Shown here piece by piece: positions 10,226 through 20,042 of a DNA stretch of 64,000 bases. Origin of the DNA: Nothopassalora personata (taxonomy: Eukaryota > Ascomycota > Dothideomycetes > Mycosphaerellales > Mycosphaerellaceae); assembly GCA_033816765.1 (NCBI GenBank), contig CM066288.1:3968001-4032000 (forward strand), given 5' to 3'. Under the pieces are notes generated by a model, which ran no database searches, was not told where the DNA came from, and saw nothing but the letters and a program-made list of their open reading frames with translations. The first letter of the stretch is position 1; each line of letters starts with the position of its first letter. The translations under genes and the position numbers were made by a program.

Positions 10226-12886
10226 ATGGCCGACCGGCGCGGCGTATTGGTACCGCTGGTGATTCTTGCCTGGATCTTCTTGCAGCCCAACCCGGCAGCG
10301 GTCTCACGCATCAATGAGCGACCGTTAATAGACGATGTCATCGCCGAAGAGCAGCGAGCACTGGCAGTGGTCCAGAACTCGACTTACGATGATGCGTTTG
10401 GCAGCAAAGGACATACACTGAACCTGACTGGACTGCATCCGGAACGAGGATATGCCTGGGAGTCCTTGAGCAAGGTCAAACGAAGGGCGAAAGAGCAGTT
10501 GGTGTATTCATTGGGCGACTGGGGCAAGAGCGCGCTCCATGGGGCTGCAGAGGGGCAGAATCCAACACCGCTATACAGCAATGTCTCCGGCTATGTGCGT
10601 GGGCGTTGGAAGCGCTCCCAAATTCAAGACAGTGTTCCTCTACCACAGCTGAACCTCTCCGAATTGGCGGCTCCTGTACCATTTGGAAACCCAGGAAAGC
10701 CGCGACCTTTCGACAAGAACGTGACGGGAGAGAGTGGAGATGCCACTGTCAGGTTCTACGAGCAGGACTATGGGGATTTCGCCGCGTTTGATGGCCTTGA
10801 GACTGGCAATGTCACGCACATGCGGGCAGAGTTGAAGATCACGGACGCCAAGTCTCATGATGAATGGGATGTGCATTTGAGAGGCGTGTACTTCCCGGAC
10901 ATTGGCCAAGCTGTTCTGACCACTACTAGCAACAAGTTTGCGGGCATCTTCGCCCTACCGCATCTTGCACTCTCTGAACGGACTTTTATCTCATCCAGGA
11001 GCCTGTTGAACCAGTCCATCACTGCCGTGATCCAGGATCAGATTGAGAGACGAACTGAGAAGTTCAATCCGTGGTCATCTGCATCCGAAGAAAGTCCAGA
11101 CTCAGCCAACAGTATACCAGACTGCGACCTAGTTGTGTATCTGCAGCAGATGGCTCCCGTCGCCAGCACCCACTACTCGTCAACTTTGCTCAGTTTTCTC
11201 GAGGGCGAGCTTCGCTTCCCGACTGGAGCTATAGTTCCTCATGCTCCCGATATGCGTTTCTCAATGCTAGCCTTCTCTCCGGATTGTGGCTATGTCTTGG
11301 AGTCACAAGGCCCTCCACAAGACTTTGCGCAGGATGGCGATCATCTCACGGGGCCCAAGATGGAAGTGCAATATCGGCATAGCCGTCAGCATCTTATGCT
11401 GTTCACCTTTGCCATCGCGTTTCAGCTCTTAATCCTGATGCGGCAGATGCGTGAAGCCAGTACGCCTTCTACTCGAAGCAGAATTAGCTTTTACACTATC
11501 GCGATGCTAGCCCTTGGCGATGGCTTCACGACCATGACCTTTTTGATGATCAGTCTTTTCCTATCCGGCTTATGGATCAATCTGGTCGGTACAGGCTTTC
11601 TGGCATTCATCAGTGTGTCATTTTTCGGCATGAGGTTTTTGATGGACATTTGGCAGGTCCAGGCTCCTGAGCGAGAGCGACAAGCCAGAGCAGAAGTCGA
11701 AGAGGAACGTGCCCGAGAGGGACGCTTCCAAGCAGCCCTTCAACGCATTCGCGCGGAAAGAGGTGCCAGGCAAGCTGCAATCAGAGCCGCCGCCCCTGCC
11801 ACAGTCACTGCTAGCCATTTGGGGACCAACCAGATCGATGCTAATGCAACAGAAGGGCATATACCTGCACCTCCGGCTACCACTGTGGGAGAACAGACCG
11901 TTCCGCCGCCTGCACCACACGCAGCACCGACATCTACGCCTATGAGCCTCCCATTGCCAGCAACAGTAGCACGCCCTATAGACACTGGGGCGACTCCTGT
12001 CTTCATGCCGTCTGACCAGGAAGGTCTTGAGTCAATCGGACTACCCCTGACGAATGGCCAGCCGCCAAGCACTGATGCACTTGTGCAAGCACGTATGCCG
12101 ACTTTTGCCTCACTGTATACGCGCTTCTACCTCCTGCTCCTCGCAAGTCTATTCCTCAGCCTCAACGCGATGTCATGGCCATCCGGCGCTCGAAGGATAT
12201 ATTTCACGTTTCTCGCGCTCATCTACCTCAGCTTTTGGGTCCCACAGATCAATCGCAACGTTCAACGAAACTGCCGCCATGCATTGAACTGGGAATTTGT
12301 CCTCGGCCAGAGCATTCTTCGTCTCACGCCATTCATCTACTTCTATGGCTACAGACACAACGTCCTCTTCGCAGAAGTCGACTACTACGGCTTGGGCATG
12401 CTAGCGGTATGGATATGGATCCAAGTGCTCGTGCTTGGTTCACAAGAACTACTTGGACCTAGATGGTTCATCCGCAAGGACTGGGTACCACCCGCGTACG
12501 ACTACCACCCAGTACTGCGAGAAGACGAAGAGGGCGCAACTATGCCCATCGGCTTCTCTCAAGCCAACACTGATGCTTCAGCACCTTCTTCGCCCATTCA
12601 AGAGCGTGGCAGCACTTCTCCGATCGCTCGAAGAGCTTCGACCGCCAAGGAGACGAAAGAAAAGGGCAAACGAATCTTCGATTGTGCCATCTGCATGCAA
12701 GATCTGGAAGTACCTGTCATCGAATCAGGCTCATCTCGAGATGCAAGTCTCGTCGGCGGAGTACTGGCCAGAAGGAATTACATGGTCACGCCCTGTCGCC
12801 ACATCTTTCACAGCAGTTGCTTGGAAGGGTGGATGAAGTACAGGCTTCAGTGCCCCATCTGTCGCGAGACATTACCACCTTTGTAA
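10226..12886 (+). CDS. TUL1: Dsc complex RING E3 ubiquitin ligase (Tul1/DscA)
   Basis: A single exon of 886 residues. The N-terminus has a signal-like hydrophobic stretch (GVLVPLVILAWIFLQP), then a large lumenal region of about 360 residues with N-glycosylation motifs. About seven membrane helices follow (first LMLFTFAIAFQLLILM, later FYLLLLASLFLSLNAM), interrupted by a cytosolic Ala/Pro/Thr-rich loop (about residues 490-620). The C-terminus is a RING-H2: CAICMQDLEVPV, then TPCRHIFHSSCLEGWM and CPICRETLPPL. This architecture is that of Tul1/DscA, the catalytic subunit of the Golgi/endosomal Dsc ligase. In fungi the complex cleaves the SREBP-type sterol regulator under low oxygen and degrades mis-sorted membrane proteins. 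The start at 10226 places the signal sequence directly at the N-terminus. Confidence 0.9.
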   Translation: MADRRGVLVPLVILAWIFLQPNPAAVSRINERPLIDDVIAEEQRALAVVQNSTYDDAFGSKGHTLNLTGLHPERGYAWESLSKVKRRAKEQLVYSLGDWGKSALHGAAEGQNPTPLYSNVSGYVRGRWKRSQIQDSVPLPQLNLSELAAPVPFGNPGKPRPFDKNVTGESGDATVRFYEQDYGDFAAFDGLETGNVTHMRAELKITDAKSHDEWDVHLRGVYFPDIGQAVLTTTSNKFAGIFALPHLALSERTFISSRSLLNQSITAVIQDQIERRTEKFNPWSSASEESPDSANSIPDCDLVVYLQQMAPVASTHYSSTLLSFLEGELRFPTGAIVPHAPDMRFSMLAFSPDCGYVLESQGPPQDFAQDGDHLTGPKMEVQYRHSRQHLMLFTFAIAFQLLILMRQMREASTPSTRSRISFYTIAMLALGDGFTTMTFLMISLFLSGLWINLVGTGFLAFISVSFFGMRFLMDIWQVQAPERERQARAEVEEERAREGRFQAALQRIRAERGARQAAIRAAAPATVTASHLGTNQIDANATEGHIPAPPATTVGEQTVPPPAPHAAPTSTPMSLPLPATVARPIDTGATPVFMPSDQEGLESIGLPLTNGQPPSTDALVQARMPTFASLYTRFYLLLLASLFLSLNAMSWPSGARRIYFTFLALIYLSFWVPQINRNVQRNCRHALNWEFVLGQSILRLTPFIYFYGYRHNVLFAEVDYYGLGMLAVWIWIQVLVLGSQELLGPRWFIRKDWVPPAYDYHPVLREDEEGATMPIGFSQANTDASAPSSPIQERGSTSPIARRASTAKETKEKGKRIFDCAICMQDLEVPVIESGSSRDASLVGGVLARRNYMVTPCRHIFHSSCLEGWMKYRLQCPICRETLPPL

Positions 12887-12939
12887 ATGAAAGGATCAAC
12901 ATGAGATCAATGCCCGAATCCCTTCCCACAGGCAAATAA

Positions 12940-13060
12940 TTTGCCTTCCCCCTTCTGAACCCCCTTCAGCCAACCCTGAGACCAGCAGCATATTTGCTCC
13001 CGTCTCTCTCCTAACAACCATTCCACCAAACAAATTCCCCCCTTCCTTCTCACGCACGTA
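12940..13060 (+). promoter_or_regulatory. Pyrimidine-rich tract upstream of small gene
   Basis: A C/T-rich, nearly purine-poor stretch about 80-200 bases before the ATG at 13138. Such CT tracts often mark fungal core promoters or 5' UTRs. It overlaps the 3' flank of the ligase gene. Confidence 0.35.
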
Positions 13061-13137
13061 AGTATCGCCATTCTCAGCGACGTTACACTACAGCCCAAAA
13101 CGTCGTCGTACTACCACCAAGATCACGAGCTCTCGCA

Positions 13138-13666
13138 ATGCATCCCTTCCACCAGCACGCTTCTGACGAGCAGCGCTGCGCAGCAGCACTCCTTCGCCTT
13201 GCACAGGAACCCATCACAGTCGAGCAATTTTGCAAGAAGCCCTCAGTGTCCAGCGCCTCGATTTGTACTATAACCATCTTGTCCGAAGCGCTATCGAAAC
13301 TGACCGTAGCGATTGCGCGGCTTCATCGTGCTGGGCCGATGTCGAAGGTATGTTCGTAGATCATCTTATTAGCTTGGACTCTCGAACCTTAGAAGTGTCG
13401 CTGCTAACACCATCTTTCACCCTTTGCAGCGTCAAAGCGAAGCCTACTGGACCTTCATAGCAGGGTCTTGGTCACGCGCAAGATTTGACGAAGAACTCGA
13501 TGAAGCTCGAAAGAAGCTACCGAAAGCACGGTCAGCAGAAGAGGACCTGTTCAAGGCGAAGGAATTAGTCCACGAGGCGATTGTGATGTTGACCAAAGGA
13601 GACATCAGAGATGCGAGGGATCTAGAAGCAGCGAAGAGAGCATTTGAGAGAGGAACTCTGTGGTGA
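13138..13666 (+). CDS. Small unknown protein, two exons
   Basis: Exons 13138-13347 and 13430-13666 (148 residues). The 82-nt intron has a GTATGT donor and a CTAAC branch site. Exon 2 is clearly protein-like and helical: EAYWTFIAGSWSRARFDEEL and EAAKRAFERGTLW, rich in Lys/Glu. Exon 1 (MHPFHQHASDEQRCAAALL...) joins it in phase 0. In the second half of exon 1 another frame also looks protein-like (VQRLDLYYNHLVRSAIETD), so a frame change or different splicing within exon 1 is possible. No family was recognised. It lies between the Tul1 and importin alpha genes. Confidence 0.5.
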
Positions 13667-14242
13667 AGTTCATCTAGCAAGAAAGTGGTGCCAAGAACGT
13701 GAAATTAAAAGTTTTCATTTCGATCTACCGACTTTAAAACGCGGCGCGTTTGATCACTCAAGTCGTTCGTAATGGCAGAGCCTGCCTCGCTCCAAGCTTG
13801 TTTGGCGCGGAGCTTGTCGTCCGCCGGTGAGCCAGGGTATTGGTGCAGTGATGAGCTTGTTTCTCGCTGAAGAAGCATGCGTTCGTGGATGTCGAAGGGG
13901 TCCAGTGGGTATCGGGATCAATGCTGAGAATGTCCGGTGGGTCGTGGGGGTGGGATTGAGTCGTGGCAATAGATCGCTAGTGCTGCTGTGTGCTGTGCTG
14001 GATCATGCTGGGCTCGTGACGGATTTGAAGATGGCGAAATCCAGGTAGCGGCATGGTCAGCGCGTGCATATCGTGTTGTCATTGTGGATATAGCACGTGC
14101 TGACTGCCGTTCATGCTGGCGACTTACCGTAGTCCTCGAGATCATTGATGGTAGATCTCGGGACTATGCTGCTCACCTCGCTTGTGCGATGTTGCAAAGA
14201 TGTTGCGTTCGTGGGCCATAAGCTTTGAGCATTGGGTGCTTC
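13667..14242. other. Convergent 3' region, no gene
   Basis: Between the small gene and the 3' end of the importin alpha gene; only weak ORFs. Confidence 0.5.
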
Positions 14243-15961
14243 TTACATCTCCATATCTCCCTCGCCCTGGCCGTTGGCAAAGTTGAAGTTCTGCTGCTGC
14301 TGCTGTGCGCCGAAACCGAACTGGCCATCTTGACCTTGTTGCGGCGCAAGGTCATTGACATCAGCATCACCCTCCTCGTCGGAAAAGTACTTCTCGATGA
14401 TGTTGTACGCCTTCATGTAGATCTCCTCGTTGCTGTTGTTCTGGCAATCGTGGATCTTCTCCATACCACCGCAATCTTCGATGAAAAGCGCGTAGCGGTT
14501 GACTGGCTGTTCCGCGCCGCCTTCTTGCTGGTCCTTGTCCATATCACCGACCTTCAGAATGTTCTCAAGGCCATCGAGAGCGACCTGGATGATCTTATTG
14601 TCGGGGCAAGCGAGCAGATCGCAGAGAGGTCGGATGGCGCCCTGGTCAACCAAGTAGCGGATCTGGTCTGGCTTCTGCAAACCACCGCTTGTCGCGTTCG
14701 AAATGGCCCAGCACGCCTCCTTGCGGGTCTTGAAGTCGCCGTGGCTGAGGAGGTGAATGAGTGGAGGGATGATGTTTGCATCAACAACAGACTGGATCTG
14801 TGTACTGTTGCCAGCAGTGATGTTGCTGATGGTCCAGCAGGCTTCCTTGCGAATGCCATCCTTGGTGCTACTAAGGAGTGAGAGAAGGGCAGGAAGAGCG
14901 CCGCAGTTGATGATGAGTTGAGTCTGAACGTCGTCACCGGTCACTATGTTGCCGACAGATCGCAGGGCTGGGGTTTGAACAGAAGTAGACGCGTGCATGA
15001 GGAGCTCGACCAGACGACGAGGAATGTTGGCCTCGATGACAGCCTGGATTTTGTCGTTGGAACCATCCGACAGGTAGGAGATGGCCCAGCAGGCATCGAT
15101 CAAGACTTCATCGTCAAGAGAATAGACCAGCTTGGCAAGAACGGGCAGCGCTGGTGCGATGGTGGCCCAGTCTGGCTGCGGCGTCTTGCCACGGCAGAAA
15201 TTGCTGAGTGTCCAGGTCGCGTTGCGAAGCATGCTGAGCTTGCGGCTGTCGCCAAGCAGGCGTACGAGAGGCTGAAGAGCGCCAGAGGCGAGGACGAAAT
15301 CCCGGCACGCTGGGCTATCTCCGGCGATGTTCCCAAGTGCCCATACTGCTTGCTCACGGACGTCTGGCTCCGGACTGCTAAGAAGCTCGACAAAGATGGG
15401 CACCGCTCCTGCCTCAATCACCACTTGTGTCTGCTGTGCTGAGCCGCTAGCAATATTTGTGAGAGCCCAGGCAGCCTCGAACTGGACGAGTGTATGTGGC
15501 GAACGGAGGAACTCGACGAAGCGGCTGACGACGCCAGTCTCGATCACGCGCTCGATGGGTGGGTTTCGCTCCTTGCTGAGGAGTTTTCGGAACTTGGTGG
15601 TGGCAGCAATCTGGTCGTCGATCTTGTCGGAGAAGACGCCTTGCACCATGACGGGAAGGTCCTCGTTCAGCTGCGGTAACGTCAGAATCTCATCGTAATA
15701 GGCATATGATGAAGGGTGGCCTACCTGTGACTCGGTGTTCGCTCCTTCATCATCGCTTTCTGGAGCGGCGCCGAGTGAGGCACCGGGCGCAGTATCACCA
15801 CGGGCACCAATGCCTCGTCGCTTGGCGAGGTTCTCCTCACGCTTCTGCTTGCGGATCTCGACCTGCTGTTCCTCGCGGCGCCGGCGGAGCTCATCTGGCT
15901 TGAATGTGCTCTTGGCCTTGTAGTTGTTGCGTCGGTGCTCCGGGATGTATCTCTCAGCCAT
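14243..15961 (-). CDS. SRP1: Importin subunit alpha (karyopherin alpha)
   Basis: Exons 15961-15726 and 15671-14243 (554 residues). The start [15 protein letters not shown] is the family's usual N-terminus, so I prefer it to an in-frame ATG at 16120. The importin-beta-binding domain is basic ([20 protein letters not shown], then KRR). About ten armadillo repeats follow, with [37 protein letters not shown] and [16 protein letters not shown], carrying the Trp-Asn ladder that holds nuclear localisation signals. The C-terminus is acidic ([12 protein letters not shown]) and then Gln/Gly-rich, as needed for CAS/Cse1 export. The protein bridges NLS cargo to importin beta. The 54-nt intron (15672-15725) is a multiple of three without stops, so unspliced mRNA would encode 18 extra residues between the binding domain and the repeats. 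Confidence 0.95.
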   Translation of the reverse strand: MAERYIPEHRRNNYKAKSTFKPDELRRRREEQQVEIRKQKREENLAKRRGIGARGDTAPGASLGAAPESDDEGANTESQVGHPSSYAYYDEILTLPQLNEDLPVMVQGVFSDKIDDQIAATTKFRKLLSKERNPPIERVIETGVVSRFVEFLRSPHTLVQFEAAWALTNIASGSAQQTQVVIEAGAVPIFVELLSSPEPDVREQAVWALGNIAGDSPACRDFVLASGALQPLVRLLGDSRKLSMLRNATWTLSNFCRGKTPQPDWATIAPALPVLAKLVYSLDDEVLIDACWAISYLSDGSNDKIQAVIEANIPRRLVELLMHASTSVQTPALRSVGNIVTGDDVQTQLIINCGALPALLSLLSSTKDGIRKEACWTISNITAGNSTQIQSVVDANIIPPLIHLLSHGDFKTRKEACWAISNATSGGLQKPDQIRYLVDQGAIRPLCDLLACPDNKIIQVALDGLENILKVGDMDKDQQEGGAEQPVNRYALFIEDCGGMEKIHDCQNNSNEEIYMKAYNIIEKYFSDEEGDADVNDLAPQQGQDGQFGFGAQQQQQNFNFANGQGEGDMEM

Positions 15962-16833
15962 CTTTGCAGGCGTGTGCGGGGTTAACGGTGGCGCGGATAC
16001 TGGTTCGGCGGTGCAGTCGGCGGTGAAAGGGACGACTGATGCAGAAGAGGTGGAAGTGTGGTGGTGGAAGCGGAGCTTGTCGAGGTTTGGCGGGCGTCGT
16101 TTCTGTTTTGCAGGAGCCAAAGTTGAAGATCACAGGCTTTCGGTTGTCTCCCGCAGTCCTTAGCGTGCTTGTCAGAAAACGGCGAGAACAAACACGACTA
16201 CACCTGTGCGTGAAGCGGAAGATGACGTTCGGAGGAGAAATGCTTCCCGGTCACAGCGCAAGTTGCATATGTGCCGTTCACGAGACAACATTCAGTGAAT
16301 GCGAGTGGCGAGGGGACTTCGTCTCTTTCTGCATGTGAAGCGGTCAAGCAGGGATGTGCCAGGACTTTTGCACGGCAAATTGCCCCACTGCGCGTCTTCC
16401 TTCAAGCACGCGACTCCAAGTGAATGGTCAGAAATTGTTTCGAAGGCGGCTGCCCATCGACACAGCACAGCAGCACAGTCCTGTGATGGTGCTGTATCCA
16501 CATCACCGACACGAAAGGATGGCCTGAGAACGATATCATCTCTCCCACTGCCACTACGAGATTGGCGTAGTGGAAGAAGGAAACGCGATCACAGTCAGCT
16601 AAACATCGATTTCTACTCGGACCATACGTGGTTGAGCCGCTGTTCACCGGCAGTGTGATCTAAAAGCCATGCTCAACAGCTCAAAATCAAACTTGGCCCA
16701 TCACTCTCCGTTCAGTGAGCGTCAGGCCGGAAAGGAACCCGCCATCTCTTATGAACACCTCTCAGCAAGCTTTGGTCAGAACTCGCGCCTTTCACCGACA
16801 TCTACAGACTAGTAATCCTGAGCTGTCGGTACG
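15962..16833. other. Divergent promoter of importin alpha and POT1 genes
   Basis: No credible gene. The ORF of importin alpha stays open upstream to 16120 but that part (Ser/Pro/Thr-rich) does not resemble the family. Confidence 0.5.
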
Positions 16834-18738
16834 ATGGCCCTCCCAGAAGGCTTCGTGGACCTTGCGCAGGCCTACGCGACTGCCGATGGTACCTTTGTCG
16901 GGATTATTGGAGTAGTGGTAGACTTCATGCCGCCCACGACGACCGCAAGGGGCGAACATACCATCAAATTCAAGCTCATGGACGGCATGCTACCTCGTAC
17001 TCAGTTTAGTGGCGAAGGTCTGGACGTTCGTTTCTTCCACCCAGATCCGACACATCTTCCAAAGATTCGAGAAATCGGGGATGTGGTACTGATCCGCAAC
17101 ATCAAGATGTCTACCTTCAACGGCACAAAGGTAGCGCTCTATAACCGATATCAGACGCAAGCCATCGTGTTTCCTTCCAAATCAATCCCAGCTCCGGAAT
17201 TCAGTACACCTTACATGGACAAGTTTCTACCGTGTACTGGGATCGAGCGAGACGTGATGACCCTCCGACTTGCCGAACAAGGCTATGTCATAAGATTGAA
17301 GGACGAGATGCGCAGAGCGATAGGAGAAAGCTTACGGAAACGTGCTGCTGGAGAGGAACGCGCAAACGAAACACGGGTCGATGGGCAGAATGTGCCCACT
17401 GAGCCGGCTGCCAAGAGACAAAAGACATCCGCAATGCCAGGACAGAAGCTCAGGACTATCAGTGAGCTCGAGGGCCCAAAGCAGTTCGTTGACTTGTACG
17501 GAGTCGTTGTCAAGATGATACCAACCGCATCGTACAACGGCTGCGATCTCTACGTCAGTGACTACACCGTCAACAGATCTCTGCGAGAGTTTGCACCTCC
17601 CGAAGCCGCCGACGATGTCGGGAGGGATGGCGATAGTTATGGCTACAGCGACCAAGCCAAGAAGCCATTTCCGGGGCCCTACGACTACCGGGTATTGAAG
17701 GTCAACTTGCATCCGCCTCATGCGCAGCGCGCGAGCCAAACTGTTAGAGAGGGCGACATTGTGTTCCTGCAGAATGTGAAGACACGGATTGTCATGCCTG
17801 GCATGACCCTGGAAGGTGACTTATGGCACGACAACGTATTCACCGAGAAGCTGCTCGTCAGGAAGCTGTCTGAAGGCGAATGCCGCTCCCGTCCAGAAGT
17901 GCAAGCCATCTTACACCGCAAAGACGAATACTGGAAGAAGCGTGATGCTAAGCTTCTGCAACGGCAACGGGAGAAGGAGAACGCAGGGCTGACGACGAAG
18001 AGGGAGAAAAGAATGGCGAAGAAGGAAAGGCTCCGACAAAAGAAGCGAGGACAGCAAGAATCTGGAAGCGGTCTCGAGGGCAGGACGACGAAGAGCAGCC
18101 TCAATCCTCACGTACGATGCAACGACGCAGAGATTGCCGTGACTCGAGTCAGAGCGATTCTTGACCTGGACGACACGAGGCATACCAACGACACACCAGA
18201 AGGCATCTCTTACGTCCTGCCATTCATCAGTGCGAAATATAGGGCGCAAGTGAGAGTTGTCGACTTCGAACCCAAGTCGCTTGAAGACTTTGCGGTGCCC
18301 GTCCTGTCAGGTGATCAAGACAGCTTCGTCAGTATGGACTTCATATACGATTCGTCGAGGCAATACGGATCGCAAAGGTTTGAGTGGTACTTCTCGCTGC
18401 TGCTTGAGGATGCCCATGATAGTCTGCCACCCGGTGACCCTCAAAACCACAGATTGTGGGTTCACGTCCAACACGAGCAGGCCCAGTACCTTTTTCGTGA
18501 CCTGGAAGATCCGCAGGACCTGAGACACAACGCCAGGTTGCTGGCCAAGTTGCGAGAGAAGATGTTCCTGCTTTGGGGCAACTTGGAGGAGAATGAAGGG
18601 GAGAATCTGAGCAACTCTCCATTCGAGTGCTGCATCTATGAATATGGTGTCGAGCTCGACATGGATGATCCGGCGAGAGACAATGCGCCACTGGGTTGGC
18701 AGAGAATGTACGGTATGTTCGGTACTACAATATTATAG
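16834..18738 (+). CDS. POT1: Telomere end-binding protein POT1
   Basis: A single exon of 634 residues. Residues ~5-140 form the first OB fold of the POT1/telomere-end-binding family: GTFVGIIGVVVDFMPP, then DVRFFHPDPTHLPKIREIGD and VVLIRNIKMSTFNGTKVALY. A Lys/Arg-rich linker and a second OB-like region follow (about 205-350: FVDLYGVVVKMIPTASYNG, then GDIVFLQNVKTRI). The C-terminal third begins after a highly charged Lys/Arg/Gln segment (about 365-420) and would contact the TPP1-like partner. The protein binds the single-stranded G-rich telomeric overhang, protects ends and regulates telomerase. Length fits fungal POT1 (about 550-700). It is transcribed divergently from importin alpha. Confidence 0.88.
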   Translation: MALPEGFVDLAQAYATADGTFVGIIGVVVDFMPPTTTARGEHTIKFKLMDGMLPRTQFSGEGLDVRFFHPDPTHLPKIREIGDVVLIRNIKMSTFNGTKVALYNRYQTQAIVFPSKSIPAPEFSTPYMDKFLPCTGIERDVMTLRLAEQGYVIRLKDEMRRAIGESLRKRAAGEERANETRVDGQNVPTEPAAKRQKTSAMPGQKLRTISELEGPKQFVDLYGVVVKMIPTASYNGCDLYVSDYTVNRSLREFAPPEAADDVGRDGDSYGYSDQAKKPFPGPYDYRVLKVNLHPPHAQRASQTVREGDIVFLQNVKTRIVMPGMTLEGDLWHDNVFTEKLLVRKLSEGECRSRPEVQAILHRKDEYWKKRDAKLLQRQREKENAGLTTKREKRMAKKERLRQKKRGQQESGSGLEGRTTKSSLNPHVRCNDAEIAVTRVRAILDLDDTRHTNDTPEGISYVLPFISAKYRAQVRVVDFEPKSLEDFAVPVLSGDQDSFVSMDFIYDSSRQYGSQRFEWYFSLLLEDAHDSLPPGDPQNHRLWVHVQHEQAQYLFRDLEDPQDLRHNARLLAKLREKMFLLWGNLEENEGENLSNSPFECCIYEYGVELDMDDPARDNAPLGWQRMYGMFGTTIL

Positions 18739-20042
18739 CCAGTGTGCATCACATGATGACCGCCGCTTGTACCTGAGCGGTACCAGAGTAATTCTTCCGA
18801 TCGGCATCCGCGGTGCAGAGTCCAAACGTGAAACAAACAAACTCTGTACACGAGCTTCGTCTGATGAAGGGTGCAGTACAGTACCGCCAGTACAAAGGCG
18901 CGTCGTGCTCTTTCTGATAAAGTCCTTGTGCAATGTCTTCTCCAGGTGCTGATGACCCCGTGGTACAGAAGCGTGGTCCGGAGATGCACTGCAGAGCGCC
19001 ACTTGCGCCTTTGGCAGTGAGAGGTCCCGACTGTCGAAGCACAGGAAGGAGCGGCAAAAGCGAAAGCCACACATAGCGACACAGGGTTTAGGAGCTGCCA
19101 GGATCTTCTCCGCAAGCAGCACCAACTGGACCGTGCTTGCGGCTGATGCTCGATGCGAATTTCCCCAGATCGAACTGTTTGGGAAAGGCTTGTTGGCTTG
19201 GAGAGTGCGTGAACCTGGCAAGGATGAAACTAAGACGTCCGATGCATGGGGTTGCCTTCACATGAATACTGTAAACTGACTGCGATCGCTCACGCTGTCC
19301 CTCCTCTCCTACGGGCACGACACATACGTAGCCGACACTCACGCACGAACAAAGCTACCCTCCTTCACATATTGAGATCACCAGCGCTGGATGCAGCTAG
19401 CCCGTTGGCGCTCCTGCCTCGACATCAGGCCGACGTCATCATTATGGCAGGCGCTACGCTGGAACATGATGAACGCGCCTGGCGTGATTCGCATGTGTGT
19501 AAAACAAGGAAGGAGGTGCGGCACAATGCACGGGCGCCTGCGCATTGATGATTGATTTGCAGGTGAGGCGCGAGGGAGCCAAGGGAAAGTGATGTGTGCT
19601 TCATTGGATCGCGATGACGACGGTGCACAGTGTCGTGTCGTGGATGTCAATGCGTTTGCGGAAAGCTAGACCAGTCCTGTGCCTCGTGGTGCATGCAGCT
19701 CTTCCTTCTCCCCTTCTCTGCTTCACTTCGCCCAAACCAACATCTCCAGATACCCCCAAACACGTCCTCCTCCACCACTTTTTCGCGGCTGCGCGCATCT
19801 ACAGCGTTGCTTACATTCCGCTTGCATAATTCGAGAGATACCCCCCCCCCCAATTGTTTGCATTGTACTCCGCATCGCGATAGTGTCACTGTTGGCCACG
19901 TGCACCAACAGACACCCCATCCAGCTCTAATCCAGCAAACACATACGCCAGCTTCAGTGCCAGCATTCCCCCGACCACTGCGCACACAGCAAGAGACAGC
20001 GGCAGATACCCAGCTGAAGTACCAGACCAGCAAACCGCCACC
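18739..20042. other. 1.3-kb intergenic region
   Basis: No gene recognised. A run of 11 C occurs at 19841-19851, and the last ~150 bases before 20043 are C/A-rich, as expected for a fungal 5' UTR. Confidence 0.5.

Noticed and set aside
14225..14881. 218-residue plus-strand ORF
   Set aside because: Antisense to importin alpha armadillo repeats; a composition shadow with no domain.
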